Positions 53,846 to 64,000 of a stretch of 64,000 bases of DNA are shown one piece after another. The translations under genes were made by a program, and so were the position numbers. The DNA comes from Sporothrix humicola (lineage: Eukaryota > Ascomycota > Sordariomycetes > Ophiostomatales > Ophiostomataceae), in contig WNYE01000010.1 in the NCBI GenBank assembly GCA_021396245.1, forward strand, positions 124,001 through 188,000, written 5' to 3'. The notes beneath the pieces were generated by a model. The model searched no databases and was not told the DNA's origin. It saw only the letters and a list, made by a program, of their open reading frames with translations. Every line of letters begins with the position of its first letter. Position 1 is the first letter of the stretch.

Positions 53846-56616
53846 TTACTCGGGTGCAGGGAAAGTAAAGCCTGGCGGGAAGACGGGGACGCCGTTGGCG
53901 CCGACAGTCAGACCAAAGGGAAAGCCGGCTGGCGGTGCAGCACCGTTTCCATTGCCGTTGTCACCTCCATAGTGGTCCTCGCCGGCACCGCTGCCGCCGC
54001 GACGATCGTGGCCGTGGCCGTGGCCGCCGCGGTCAGACCGATAGTCGCCGCGGCCGCCACCACCGCCATAGCCTCCTCTGCGGCCGCCGCGCGGGTTGAC
54101 GGGCACGGTGTTGGCATTGGCAAGCTCTTCTTCGCGGCGGGTCGAGCGGGGCCCGTTGAGTCCGCCGCGGTCGGTCTGGATACGGCGACTGATGGCCTTG
54201 GAGGAGACGCCGGCGCCGATCTCGATGTCGGGCTCCTCAACGACAAGGCCCGTGGAAATCGGGCGTCCGCCGCTGCCGCCCCAGGGCGCAGTCAACAGCC
54301 ACTTGCGGTCGGCGTCGGTCAGCTTGGAGATGGGGATGGTGCTAACACCGGCCGAGTAGTCGCTGCAGTCGCGGGGGCCGAAACCGACGCCCCAGCGCGT
54401 GCGCAGGCCGAGGTCTTCGGCGCCACGGGCGTGCTCCATGCCGGTTTTGGCGGCCTCGGCGTCGGCGCGGGTGTACATCTTGACAAAGGCGTGGCGCTTC
54501 TCCTTGTTGACGATGCAGGTCTGGACGTCGCCGAAGCGCGTGAAGATAGCACGCAGCTCGGACTCGGGGATGTTGACGCCGCCGACAAAGAGGGTGCGGC
54601 TGAGGACGCGGATGGTGTCGCGGGGCAGGCTGGAGTCGTGGTCGACAAACTTGGAGCCGGGCGAGGGCGGCTGCAGGTTGCGCGGGCTGCGACGGCCAGC
54701 ACCAGGCGGCGTGCGCTGGCGATACTCACGGCCACGGCCATAGTCGCCGCCGCGACGGTCGTCCCAGTTGCCTCCTCCTCCTCCTCCACCTCTGCTGGGC
54801 GAGCGAGACCGCGAGCGGCCGCGGCCGCCAGGAGAACGGCCACCATAGCCGTTGTTGTTTGGGGGCCATTGAGCCGCCTGGTTGCCGCCATTTGCAGCGG
54901 CAGCGGCAGCGGCAACAGCCGATGCAACAAGCGACGAGGGGCCGCCGCCGTTAGCTCCAGGAGCAGCACCGCCAGTGGTAGCAGAAATGATGGCAGCAAC
55001 CTGGTCGGGAGTCATGCCCTGGCTCAAAAGCATGGGGACCATAGCAATGACTTGCTGCAGATTTTGGGCCCCACCAGGCTGGGCCTGGGGCATTGGCGGC
55101 TGCTGCGCCTGCTGGGGAGGAGGCTGCTGCGCCTGCTGCGATGCAGCGCTGATCAGACCAGCCAAGCCTGCAAGAGCGGGCGGCAGCTGAGAGTTGGGGG
55201 CCGTGGGGGCGGAAAAAGGCGGCTGCTGCTGTGCAGGGGGCATCTGGTACGGGGCAGGCTGGCCATATGGCTGCTGCTGTTGTTGAGGAGGCGGAGGAGG
55301 AGGAGGCTGTTGCTGGCCAAAGGGAGCAGAAAGAGACGGCGGCGTGGCCGTTGTTGCAGGCGGCGGAGCGGCGGAGCTCTGCTTGGCCAGGTTGGCGAGA
55401 GTCTCCATGATATTCGGCGGAAGGGCTGGAGGGCCCGCGGGAGCAGCAGGCTTGTTGTTGGCCTGGTTGTTGAAAACATTGGGAGGAGGGCTGCCAGGAG
55501 GCGTTGTCGAGACATCTGAGGGGGGAGGGGTTAGAGTGTTGCACAGAAATGACGTTGGCGTGCGGGAAAACCTACTCGAGGCATTGAGTTTCTCCTTAAA
55601 AGACTCAATCAGCTTGGGCGGGAACGTCTGGCCCTTTTCCCAGATATCGACGAGCTTCTTGATTTTATCCTACAGTGGAAGGGGTGTGAGCATACGGTCG
55701 GGATGAAAGATAATAAAAAGAGATGAAGCAAGTAAAGCAAACGGGCGCAAATTCAAAGAACGGGGAACAAAGAGACGACGTGTCCCAAGGATCGAATACG
55801 TTTGGGACGAGAGGGAGAGAGGGGGTGAGAAAGACGGGACGATGACGAGGTGGTGATGTTGCCACAAAATCAAAACGCAGTCTGGGCATATCTGGACATA
55901 TCTGGACATGGCCCTGACATCATGACAACAACACGCAATATACAGTGCTTGTCGTCGCGGCAAGCTGCAGATGCAGTCTACTTTGACTCTGCAGTCAAGA
56001 TACAGACAAACAGACAAAAGAGCCGGCCATGCTCGTTTGCAGTTACGAGACAAACAAGGCTACTACTGCCTGTTGTCCTGTCGTCATCTCGTCGTCTCGT
56101 CTTTTGTCCTCTCATCCCTCTCTGTCATTCGATCTCGTTCGAGCACAACATCAGCATCGCGACATTTCATTTCTTACCTTTTGATCGGCTGGGGCCGTCG
56201 ACAGAATGTCCGTCATCAGCACCGGGATCAGCTCGGTTACTCTATTCACGCCCGCCGCATACGTGCCGTCCGGCGCCGAGCTGTTGACCGCCTGGCCTTG
56301 CTGCCGCGCCTGGTCCATCCACTTGCGCGTTACAGAATCTACGACATAGAGAACGCCCAGCTTGTGCGTGCCCGGCGTCTTCTTGAAGTGTGTGTATAGT
56401 TTTTGGATGAGGACAGATTCGGACTGGGGGAAAGTGGGTTAGTAAAAATTACGGGCGATGCTGACCGACAGAAATGGGAGAATATCGTCTGCCTACCTGA
56501 ACGTTGTTGACGCAGAGTGCTGTCAGAGATGTGATGCGCGAGCCAGAAACGCCTGGCGCCTTGAGGTTCTGCATGGCCTGCAGGCCGGCCTCGAGCTCGG
56601 CCACTGGAGATGCCAT
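53846..56616 (-). CDS. SEB1: SEB1/NRD1-like RNA polymerase II CTD-binding termination factor
   Basis: Four exons, in coding order 56616-56497, 56423-56178, 55669-55576 and 55515-53846, give 709 residues. The introns are 73, 508 and 60 nt. The protein binds the phosphorylated C-terminal domain of RNA polymerase II and nascent RNA, and acts in transcription termination and poly(A) site choice. The CTD-interacting domain fills residues 1-153 (LKAPGVSGSRITSLTALCVN, IQKLYTHFKKTPGTHKLGVL, YVVDSVTRKW, IKKLVDIWEKGQTFPPKLIE). A Pro/Gln-rich linker of about 200 residues follows, then an RS stretch (GRGRSRSRSPSRGG), one RRM at about 455-530 (RTLFVGGVNIPESELRAIF ... RHAFVKMY) and the conserved GVGFGPRDCSDYSAGVSTIP segment after it. 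The C-terminus is rich in Gly, Arg and His. The 508-nt second intron splits the CID and is by far the longest intron in the window. A (CA)n run directly precedes the ATG. Confidence 0.94.
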
Positions 56617-56617
56617 G

Positions 56618-56634
56618 GTGTGTGTGTGTGTGTG
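56618..56634. repeat. (GT)n run in the SEB1 5' leader
   Basis: Read on the gene strand this is (CA)n ending with one extra C just before the ATG of SEB1. It is almost surely transcribed as the end of the leader. Confidence 0.8.
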
Positions 56635-58721
56635 ATTGGGGTTGTGTTTGGGTTTGAATAAATTATGTGTCGTCGGATCGACCAGTCAACGCCGGCCTTG
56701 TCTGAAGGTCTGCAAATGTGCAGAAATATGCAGCAAACGGCTTGCGGCGGAAAAAGAAACGAGAATGGGAAGAAGAAAATATACGCGAGGTCGCTGCGAG
56801 CCTCGGAATGAGAGAACCCTGTCAACTCGGTCCGTAGACGTCGAGGATGCGGTCTCAGAAGCTAGGCAGGCTTGTCTTGTCGAGAAACTATGTTCTAATC
56901 TCTCGATCTCTAATGCCCTCGTCCTCGTTCTCGATTTGTACTCTTCCACGGATCCTTGCCAAGGCCAGCTACAGGCACTTGACCTCGATATGCAGTTTAC
57001 TGAGCAGAGCTAGTAGCGAAACGTCAGGATGGCGTCTCTTGATCTTGTATTCTCTCGATCGGGATCTCTTGGATCAACGTCAAGGACACAAGCAACACGT
57101 GTACGGGGCCAGAGAGCGGCAGTGTCAATTCTGCGCGCTCAAAACGTTATATGCCAGAGTGGCAAAGTGCAGGATTGTTGTCGATGGTCAAGTTACGTCG
57201 TCAATGTGCGAGAGTCTTTTCTGCAAAGACCGTCGATACTGGTACGCTGTACGCTATGGGTGTCGAGTTGGATTTAGTTTTCTAGACGTTCTGGCAGTGT
57301 CGGGGCCAAGAACGATTGAAAGTATTGATGGATTTGATGGGAGTCTGAAAGAAACAAGAGGGTAAAAGTGCAAAAGGGAGGGGACAAAAGTCGCGTTTTG
57401 CAAAAGCAGCAAACCCTACAAATGGCGATGCTGGCGGCTGGCGGGGTATCAAAAAAAGTACGCTGCGATTATCTATGCACGCAGATGAAGATGGCAGCTG
57501 TCGCTCTTACGATGGTCGTGATGTCAGTCAATGGCTGTTGATGAAAAAGAACGTTTGCGACGTTGTTGGTGATGACAAAAGAGGGAGAAAAAAGAGGTTG
57601 TCAGAGGGAGAGTTTAGGCAGAGACAGACGGCAGGCGAGAGACGAGTGAAAAGCCTGATCACTGCTCACACACACACACTAAAACAGAAAGAGCAGACTA
57701 CGAAAGTCACGTGAAACGGTCTTCTTCAACAAATTTAATTATGTAATCGCATAATGTCTGCCATATCACGTGATTAGGCTCAGCCGTTAGTTTTGCCGCT
57801 GCCATACGTCCGAATGCTACGAGCTCGGCTCTCGCAAGGCTAAGCATCACAACCGACGATTTCTCCGTATGCATGGACAGTTTTGTGATGACGCTTGTGA
57901 TGCATGCGAGGAAATTGAGAGCCGCCTCTGTTGCGTTGCAGATTTGCGACGGTGCGTCTGTGAATTGCCTCCAAATCGCCTCTCTGTTTTGTATCGACGA
58001 AATGCGAGATATTTGTGATGATATCAAGAGCAAATTGGATCAAAAACTTGAAGATACACACCACTCTCAACCACTCTCAACTCAGTGGCCAACCACTGAC
58101 GTCAATGCTTCCCTTGTCGCGAACCGACTGGCCAGCACGCAGCTGTCTTGGCCCTATCAAATCAGGCATACTTTTGCATGTGCAAATTTTGTTTCTCTTC
58201 TTTTTTATCGCTCTTCTCCAGACACATGAAATTTGTCTTGACGTATATGGAAATGACGGCAGGCACACAACACACGAAAAAGGACAGACGGGTACAGACT
58301 GGTGGGTATATTTGCGCGTGACATGCAATCAGAAAACAACGTGAGAAAAAGAAAACAAAAACAAGACCCCAGTTCTCCGTAAATACTCCATAGTCAGATC
58401 TGATGCAGGCTCTCTCGCTCTTGCCTCTTGCGCCATCTGGACAACAGGCGGTCCGGATGGGGCAGTCTCGTGGCGCACACGCTTGCAGTTGCAGGGGAAG
58501 CTGCGATGGACACGGAAAACCGACGGATAACACTGAAGAAACTGGGTTTCGTAAAACGGAAACCACGAGTCCACGACAAACCACGGCTGGCCACAACAAA
58601 TCGCACACTACAATTGCGACAGGCTCGCGCTTTCCTCTCGGCGCGGTTCGCGGCCCATCTTCGCTTCTTCGCTCCTGCCGTCAACAAGTTACTAACTAGA
58701 AGGAAGTAACCACTAACAACG

Positions 58722-58733
58722 GTCACCGGTGAC
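58722..58733. promoter_or_regulatory. Perfect 12-bp palindrome upstream of citrate synthase
   Basis: GTCACCGGTGAC is fully self-complementary. GTTACT or AGTAAC copies flank it at about 58688, 58706 and 58765, and a CCAAT box lies at 58779-58783, 640 bp before the citrate synthase ATG. A factor-binding site is plausible but unproven. Confidence 0.35.
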
Positions 58734-59179
58734 AGCTACAGTGCCTGGTGCCTGTAAGTGACAAGTTACTCGCTGTAACCAATCCGCCCCTCGCACTTAT
58801 TCCCTGGCGTTTTCCCCCGTAGTCCGAAAATGCCCCCATTTTTATTTTTATTTTACCCTTCCCTGCCTTCTGTTACGTAGCTTTGCGAGGTGTCCAATGC
58901 GGCCTTTTTTGGGGTTTTTGTGTGCGATCTCTCCTTCTGGCTATTAGTGTGCGTCCCCATGGCATGTGGGTGTCCCTCCATGGAAGTTTTTTTTCTTATT
59001 TTTTTTGCTCGATATTTTTTTGTTTCCCCGTCCTAGCCTGGCAAAACTCGCAAGCTTTGGCCAGTCGTTGCTGCAGTTTCGGTGTCTGGCCTCTGTTTTA
59101 CTCCCGTACTTCCTTCCCTGGCAGCAGGAACATAAGAATTCCATTCGTAGTGTGTAGTGTGTGAGATACAGAGAAAAAC

Positions 59180-59423
59180 AGAAGGTACCCCCCCCCCTCC
59201 ACCCTCCACCTTCCCGAGTATCCCCTTTCTTCCTAGCCTTTCCGCACTCGACAAAAAAAGTGGCCTAAAAACCCACCGTTTCCCTTTTTTCCCTCGATCC
59301 TTCCCTTGAAACAGCTCTTCTCTCCCTCCTCCCCCCCTCCCTCTCCTTCTCTCCTCCTCCCACGAACCAACTTTTCCTTGGAGATTCACCCTCACATCCC
59401 AATCACACATCCAATCCGTCACA
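59180..59423 (+). promoter_or_regulatory. Pyrimidine-rich core promoter and leader of citrate synthase
   Basis: About 240 bp of C/T-rich sequence with runs of seven to ten C and several CCCCT motifs (the yeast stress-element core), ending in CACAATGG at the start codon. No ATG is seen in it. C/T-rich leaders of this kind are usual for strongly expressed genes of filamentous fungi. Confidence 0.5.
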
Positions 59424-61092
59424 ATGGCTTCCGCTATGCGCCTGAGCTCGAGTGCTTTCCGCACCTCCCTCCGGGCCTCCTCCGCTTTCGGCGGCCGCGC
59501 CACGGCTTTCAACGCCGCCCGCTGCTACTCCGCCAAGGCTCAGGTACGTCGGTAAAATTCGGTGGTTCCGAGGTGTTTGGAGGCGTTTTGAGGCAATTGG
59601 CGACTGCGGACACGACAACAGCTAACCACTTCCAAACAACAGACCCTGAAGGAGCGCTTCGCTGAGCTGCTGCCCGGCAAGATCGAGGAGATCAAGGCCC
59701 TCCGCAAGTACGTACCTCCTGCTCGCATCGCGCTCGGAAGCTCGGACGTGCCGAACAGACCAGCTCCGACGTGATATACAGACATAAATACACCCATACA
59801 TCCATACATCCATACATCCCATATACACATACACATACTCACACTCACCTCACAGGGAGAGCGGCTCCAAGGTCATCGACCAGGTCACCCTCGACCAGGT
59901 CTATGGCGGTGCCCGCGGCATCAAGGCCCTCGTCTGGGAGGGCTCCGTCCTCGACGCCCAGGAGGGTATCCGTTTCCGCGGCAAGACCATCCCCGAGTGC
60001 CGCGACGTCCTCCCCAAGGCCCCCGGCGGCACCGAGCCCCTGCCCGAGGGTCTCTTCTGGCTGCTCCTGACCGGCGAGGTCCCCACCGAGCAGCAGGTCC
60101 GCGACCTGTCCGCCGAGTGGGCTGCCCGCTCGGACGTCCCCAAGTTCGTCGAGGAGCTCATCGACCGCTGCCCCACTGACCTGCACCCCATGGCCCAGCT
60201 GTCCCTGGCCGTCACCGCCCTCGAGCAGACCTCGTCCTTCGCCAAGGCCTACGCCAAGGGCATCAACAAGAAGGAGTACTGGGGCTACACCTACGAGGAC
60301 TCCATGGACCTGATCGCCAAGCTGCCCACCATTGCCGCCCGCATCTACCAGAACGTCTTCAAGGGCGGCAAGGTCGCTGCCGTCGAGAAGGACAAGGACT
60401 ACGGCTACAACTTTGCCAACCAGCTCGGCTTCGGCAGCAACACCGACTTCGTCGAGATGCTGCGCCTGTACCTGACCATCCACTCCGACCACGAGGGCGG
60501 CAACGTCTCGGCCCACACCACCCACCTGGTCGGCAGCGCCCTGAGCTCGCCCTTCCTGTCCCTGGCTGCTGGCCTCAACGGTCTGGCCGGTCCCCTGCAC
60601 GGCCTGGCCAACCAGGAGGTCCTGAACTGGCTGCAGGAGATGCAGAAGTCGATCGGCGGCGACATTAGCGACGCCAAGATCACCGAGTACCTGTGGTCCA
60701 CCCTCAACAGCGGCCGTGTCGTCCCCGGCTACGGCCACGCCGTCCTCCGCAAGACCGACCCCCGCTACACCGCCCAGCGCGAGTTCGCCCTCTCCAAGAT
60801 GCCCGAGGACCCCCTGTTCAAGCTCGTCAGCCAGGTCTACAAGATCGCCCCCGGCGTCCTGACCGAGCACGGCAAGACCAAGAACCCCTACCCCAACGTC
60901 GATGCCCACTCGGGTGTCCTGCTGCAGTACTACGGCCTGACTGAGTCGAGCTACTACACCGTCCTGTTCGGTGTGTCGCGCGCCCTCGGTGTCCTGCCCC
61001 AGCTGATCATTGACCGCGCTGTCGGTGCCCCCATTGAGCGCCCCAAGTCCTTCTCCACCGAGAAGTACATTGAGCTCGTCAAGAAGCTGTAA
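59424..61092 (+). CDS. CIT1: Citrate synthase, mitochondrial
   Basis: Three exons, 59424-59543, 59643-59707 and 59856-61092 (introns 99 and 148 nt), give 473 residues, the usual length. The enzyme condenses acetyl-CoA with oxaloacetate to citrate, the first step of the TCA cycle in the matrix. The N-terminus is a typical mitochondrial presequence, rich in Arg, Ser and Ala with no acidic residue (MASAMRLSSSAFRTSLRAS), probably cleaved near ARCYSAKAQ. Catalytic residues are in their family motifs: GPLHGLANQEV (His 310), VPGYGHAVLRKTDPRY (His 356) and NVDAHSG (Asp 411); the oxaloacetate-binding HSDHEGGNVSAH is also intact. Codon use is much more biased to C-ending codons than in any neighbour, a sign of high expression. 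The second intron carries three copies of ATACATCC. Confidence 0.98.
59796..59819 (+). repeat. ATACATCC tandem repeat within citrate synthase intron 2
   Basis: Three direct copies of an 8-bp unit inside the 148-nt intron. Expansion of this repeat explains why the intron is longer than most here. Confidence 0.75.
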
Positions 61093-64000
61093 ATAAGTAA
61101 AAGGGAGTTTTTATGAGTTAGTCCCTTTTTGACGTTATATTTCCCCCCCCTTAGAAAAAAATTTAAGCGAGTTTAAAATGGCGGTGTGTGTGTGTCAGCA
61201 AGACAATGAGAAGAAACGAGAATGGCAAGAAACGTTTGATGCTTTGAAATGATCTGTTGTGGACGCTTTTCGTCCGCGCGTGTCCGTGGGGGAGCTTTGA
61301 TGTTTCCTATTGTTTCTTTATCTGGTTTTTCTTCCTTCTTTCTTTTCTTTTTCGTTTTCTAGATTGGACTAGACACTACATGGAAGAAATATGGGAGAAG
61401 GGAACGGCATATACCAAACTACACATTACATTGTATCCTGCGCGATCTGATCACGCTTTTTTTTTTTTTTGCACGCGCCACATGAGATATGAAGATGCAT
61501 CGTCTGTCGTTTGCTCTGCCTATCTACGATGCAAAAAGTCGCGCATATGTCCCATCTCTCTACCTATCATGTACTTTATTTGCTTTCCTTATCTCTTGTC
61601 GTGTTCCCCTCGGAGGGGCCAAATCACTTTATCGATGTCGCCAGCAATATAGAAATCTCCACTCTATACAAAACAGCATATATGCAAAGGATTGTGCAGT
61701 AGGTAGCTGACCCGATGCCGAAGGCTACAAAATGCTCGATGAAATAGAAAAGAAAAAGAAACTGCATGCTGCGCAAATCATTCCGGTGTAATACAAAGCG
61801 AGGTGACAGCACTCGAGAAAAATAGCAGAGAATGACGACTGTGGCAAAGAGCGGTAGGGCTCAAAAAGAGGGCAAGCCACTCGAGCTTTGGACAAATGGC
61901 ATCAAGTTTGCATGCAGTTCCGAATTTACATTTTACAACTTGCGTCGTATGCAGCACGAAAACACACAAAACGCATCAGTTTAATTTTTATGACGAGTTT
62001 ACCCCAAACACATGTCCGTCGCCTCCAATCGCCAATACGACGTCACGAAAAAGGTAAAAAAGACTGTGAACTGTAAAAAAGGAACAGCCTTGTCTACCAG
62101 ATACCGCCAGTTTATTTTTGGGTGCGGAGAAGCTTCCCTGGCAGCCGTCTTTTTCGTCTTTCGTACTTTACTTTATTGTCGGGCTGTTAAGTAAACGGGA
62201 CGTCTGTTTTCGAATATAAGACAGTCAATTGGTATCGTCAAGGAGTTGTCGAGGTAGTTGTCGAAGAAAAATGTCGAAAATGTCGAGCCTTGAAGTTTTG
62301 AGGTCGAAACTAAGAGCACCACTTGGGTCTCAACAAAAGATGGGACGGTCGGACAGGAGAGAAGAAAAAAATTGGATGGGTCGAGGCCGCATCGGAGCCA
62401 ATGGAGACAGGACACCGACGGTGCCCAGCCAGGGATGGGGCTTCGTTGAAAAATTCAAGAGAGATTCTGTTCGTGTCCCATTTCTTGTTGTTGTCCTCGA
62501 TGTCTGGTCCTTCCTCCTTTTATATCTATTTGAGGAAGCCGCAACGGAGCCACCCGTGCCTTCCTTCACACATAACACGGGGCACATTTCTCCGTCTCGA
62601 AACTCCATTGATTGCCCTTTCCATTTTCAACCGGCAACTAGGATTCTTTCCTTCCTCCTATTCTCGGTGTGAACCCGAATTCCGGAGCCATCCATTGTTG
62701 ACCGTCTCGACCGTACCTGCCTTCTGCTGTCGCTCATACATACGGAGTGCTCCGTAGTAAACTTTTTTATTGGGGAACCGCCGCCCTGGTTTGTTGGGTA
62801 ATAAAGGCGGGGCAGGAACCAAAAAAGAAACACGAAAAAAGGGGAGCCACGCTGTGCTGAGCTTTCCCACCTATAAAAAACGAGGTTCAGCCCAACAAAC
62901 GCGCCGCCAACGTGTTAAAGCAACGGTCTTTCACCGCAAGCTCCAAGCTGCACCGCAGCTTTTCGTGACGCAACTCTCGAGTCTCATTCGTGGCAATTGC
63001 ATCCAGTGTTCCCTTGGATTTTCCCCCCTTCGTCTTTTTTTTCACCGTCGGCTGTTGGCTGTAGATCTCAAAAAGGAAAGAACACTTGAAAAGGGTTAAG
63101 ATCGTAAAAGCCAACAGAGGAACGAGAAGAGAAAGAGCTGTCCACTGCCCCAAAATGGAGCGAGCAAAGATACGTAGCGCCGCTTATTGCCTCCTCCTGT
63201 ATCGCGCCTTCCCGTGTTGCTTCTCGTAGGACTTTTGTTGTCAGAAAAAGTCACAATGAAGGAAAGAACGAGGCAGAGTAAAAGGGATACCCTCGCCTCC
63301 CCTCCTTCCTTCCCCCTTTTCAGCTCCTTCCATCAAAAGGTCCAAAGGTCTCACCGTCTTTTATTCTGTTGCCAGATTTCCCAATTCTTGCAAAAACTGA
63401 TTTCTTCTTCACCTTTACATCCCATCTCTGTCTCTCGACATATTCGCCCTGCCCTATCCGCGACCCGCATCCTGCAACACAGCATTTTCCCCATTGCCTC
63501 TTCCGAAACGGACATACATTGCCCTTCTCGAACGTCTCAGCACCACCGCTACCTAGCATCGCCTTAGCTACTCCAATTCTGTACGTATTCCTCTCTTTTC
63601 TTTCGAGCTTCTCGACCACAAAGTCGTTGAGGCAGCTGTTGTTGTTTGTGCTTCTTGATTCCTGCCCCCATTCCCATTGCCATTGCCTTGCCCTGTCCTA
63701 CCGGCCGAGATCGCACTGTTAGATAATACCAACTGGGCGAGGGGTTTGTAGCTGTTTGTTGCGGAGCTCTCCGCGTCGCAACAGCTCTCTCCGCTAGATC
63801 TCCTCCGCATCTCCATTTCTCGGACTTCAGTGTCCAGCCCGTCAGCCTTTCTCAGCCCAGAAGGATCATCAGTGTGTCTGGCCGGTGTTTGGTGTGTCTG
63901 GAGTTCCAGGTTTGGAGACTGCAGCGCCACATTTTCGCCTAGTCAACACGAGCGCTGGTTATGCATTCTTACGAATGTATGTGTTCGGTGACTCTGCCTC
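61093..64000. other. 3' flank of citrate synthase and unassigned right end
   Basis: No recognisable coding sequence. The plus strand is C/T-rich at 63.18-63.72 kb, like the leaders of other genes here, and a TATAAAAAA motif lies at 62872, so a plus-strand gene may begin beyond the right edge. A palindrome is present at 62741-62756. The frame at 63187-63567 looks like leader sequence. Confidence 0.45.
62741..62756. repeat. Inverted repeat TACGGAG-TG-CTCCGTA
   Basis: Seven-base arms are perfectly complementary with two bases between. It lies about 115 bp before a TATAAAAAA motif. A related but imperfect pair (TACGGAGT ... CCCCGTA) is at 39853-39871. Confidence 0.55.

Larger units (their letters stand above)
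56617..59423. other. Divergent promoter region of SEB1 and citrate synthase
   Basis: No recognisable gene. A frame without an early ATG at 57707-58033 (-) is open for 108 codons but matches nothing I know. The region holds a (GT)n run next to SEB1, a 12-bp palindrome with nearby GTTACT/AGTAAC copies at 58.69-58.78 kb, and a CCAAT box at 58779. The last 250 bp before the citrate synthase start are almost pure C/T. Confidence 0.55.

Noticed and set aside
53840..55519. 559-codon open frame antisense to SEB1
   Set aside because: The frame is Ala/Gly/Arg-rich shadow of the Pro/Gln/Gly coding sequence, while the other strand has CID and RRM domains with proper splices.
57707..58033. 108-codon minus-strand frame between SEB1 and citrate synthase
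   Set aside because: It has no ATG near its beginning and no family resemblance, and the other strand is equally open. It is left as possible only with transcript evidence.

Overview
This window is nuclear DNA from a filamentous ascomycete. The evidence is short GT...AG introns (mostly 60-150 nt, several with CTAAC or CTGAC branch-like motifs), C/G-rich third codon positions, long pyrimidine-rich leaders before start codons, and fungus-specific families (Zn2Cys6 regulator, SPT23/MGA2, SEB1/NRD1). A Sordariomycete fits best; an Ophiostomatales or Sporothrix-like source is only a guess. I see no rRNA, tRNA, CRISPR array or full-length transposon.

Layout: 1-7.4 kb is gene-poor. At 7.4-8.7 kb (-) is a fungal protein-kinase-like gene interrupted by one in-frame TAG. 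Another gene-poor block follows. At 15.05-17.21 kb (+) is a Zn2Cys6 regulator and at 18.92-20.21 kb (+) an uncharacterised protein, which converges on an LtrA-family membrane protein at 20.43-22.87 kb (-). At 24.56-27.05 kb (-) is bifunctional 6-phosphofructo-2-kinase/fructose-2,6-bisphosphatase. A 6.9-kb gap follows. A run of plus-strand genes comes next: TAD3 (33.92-35.75 kb), RNase H1 (37.96-39.25 kb), a Na+/H+ antiporter (41.32-43.31 kb) and a very large SPT23/MGA2-like ER-anchored transcription factor (47.07-52.52 kb). SEB1/NRD1 (53.85-56.62 kb, -) converges on SPT23 and is divergent from mitochondrial citrate synthase (59.42-61.09 kb, +). The last 2.9 kb has no recognisable gene.

The genes do not form a cluster or pathway. 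They are housekeeping and regulatory genes: glycolytic control and TCA-cycle entry, membrane-lipid regulation, ion homeostasis, tRNA editing, RNA:DNA hybrid removal and RNA polymerase II termination. Each has its own promoter, separated by 0.2-7 kb.

The points most worth a second look are the single CAG-to-TAG type break in the kinase-like gene, a 239-bp MITE-like inverted-repeat element between RNase H1 and the antiporter, a CGG-N4-CCG palindrome downstream of the Zn2Cys6 gene, a ladder of four CCAAT boxes at 8-bp spacing, the uncharacterised protein at 18.9 kb, and the unusually long second intron of SEB1. I found no convincing new multi-gene system.
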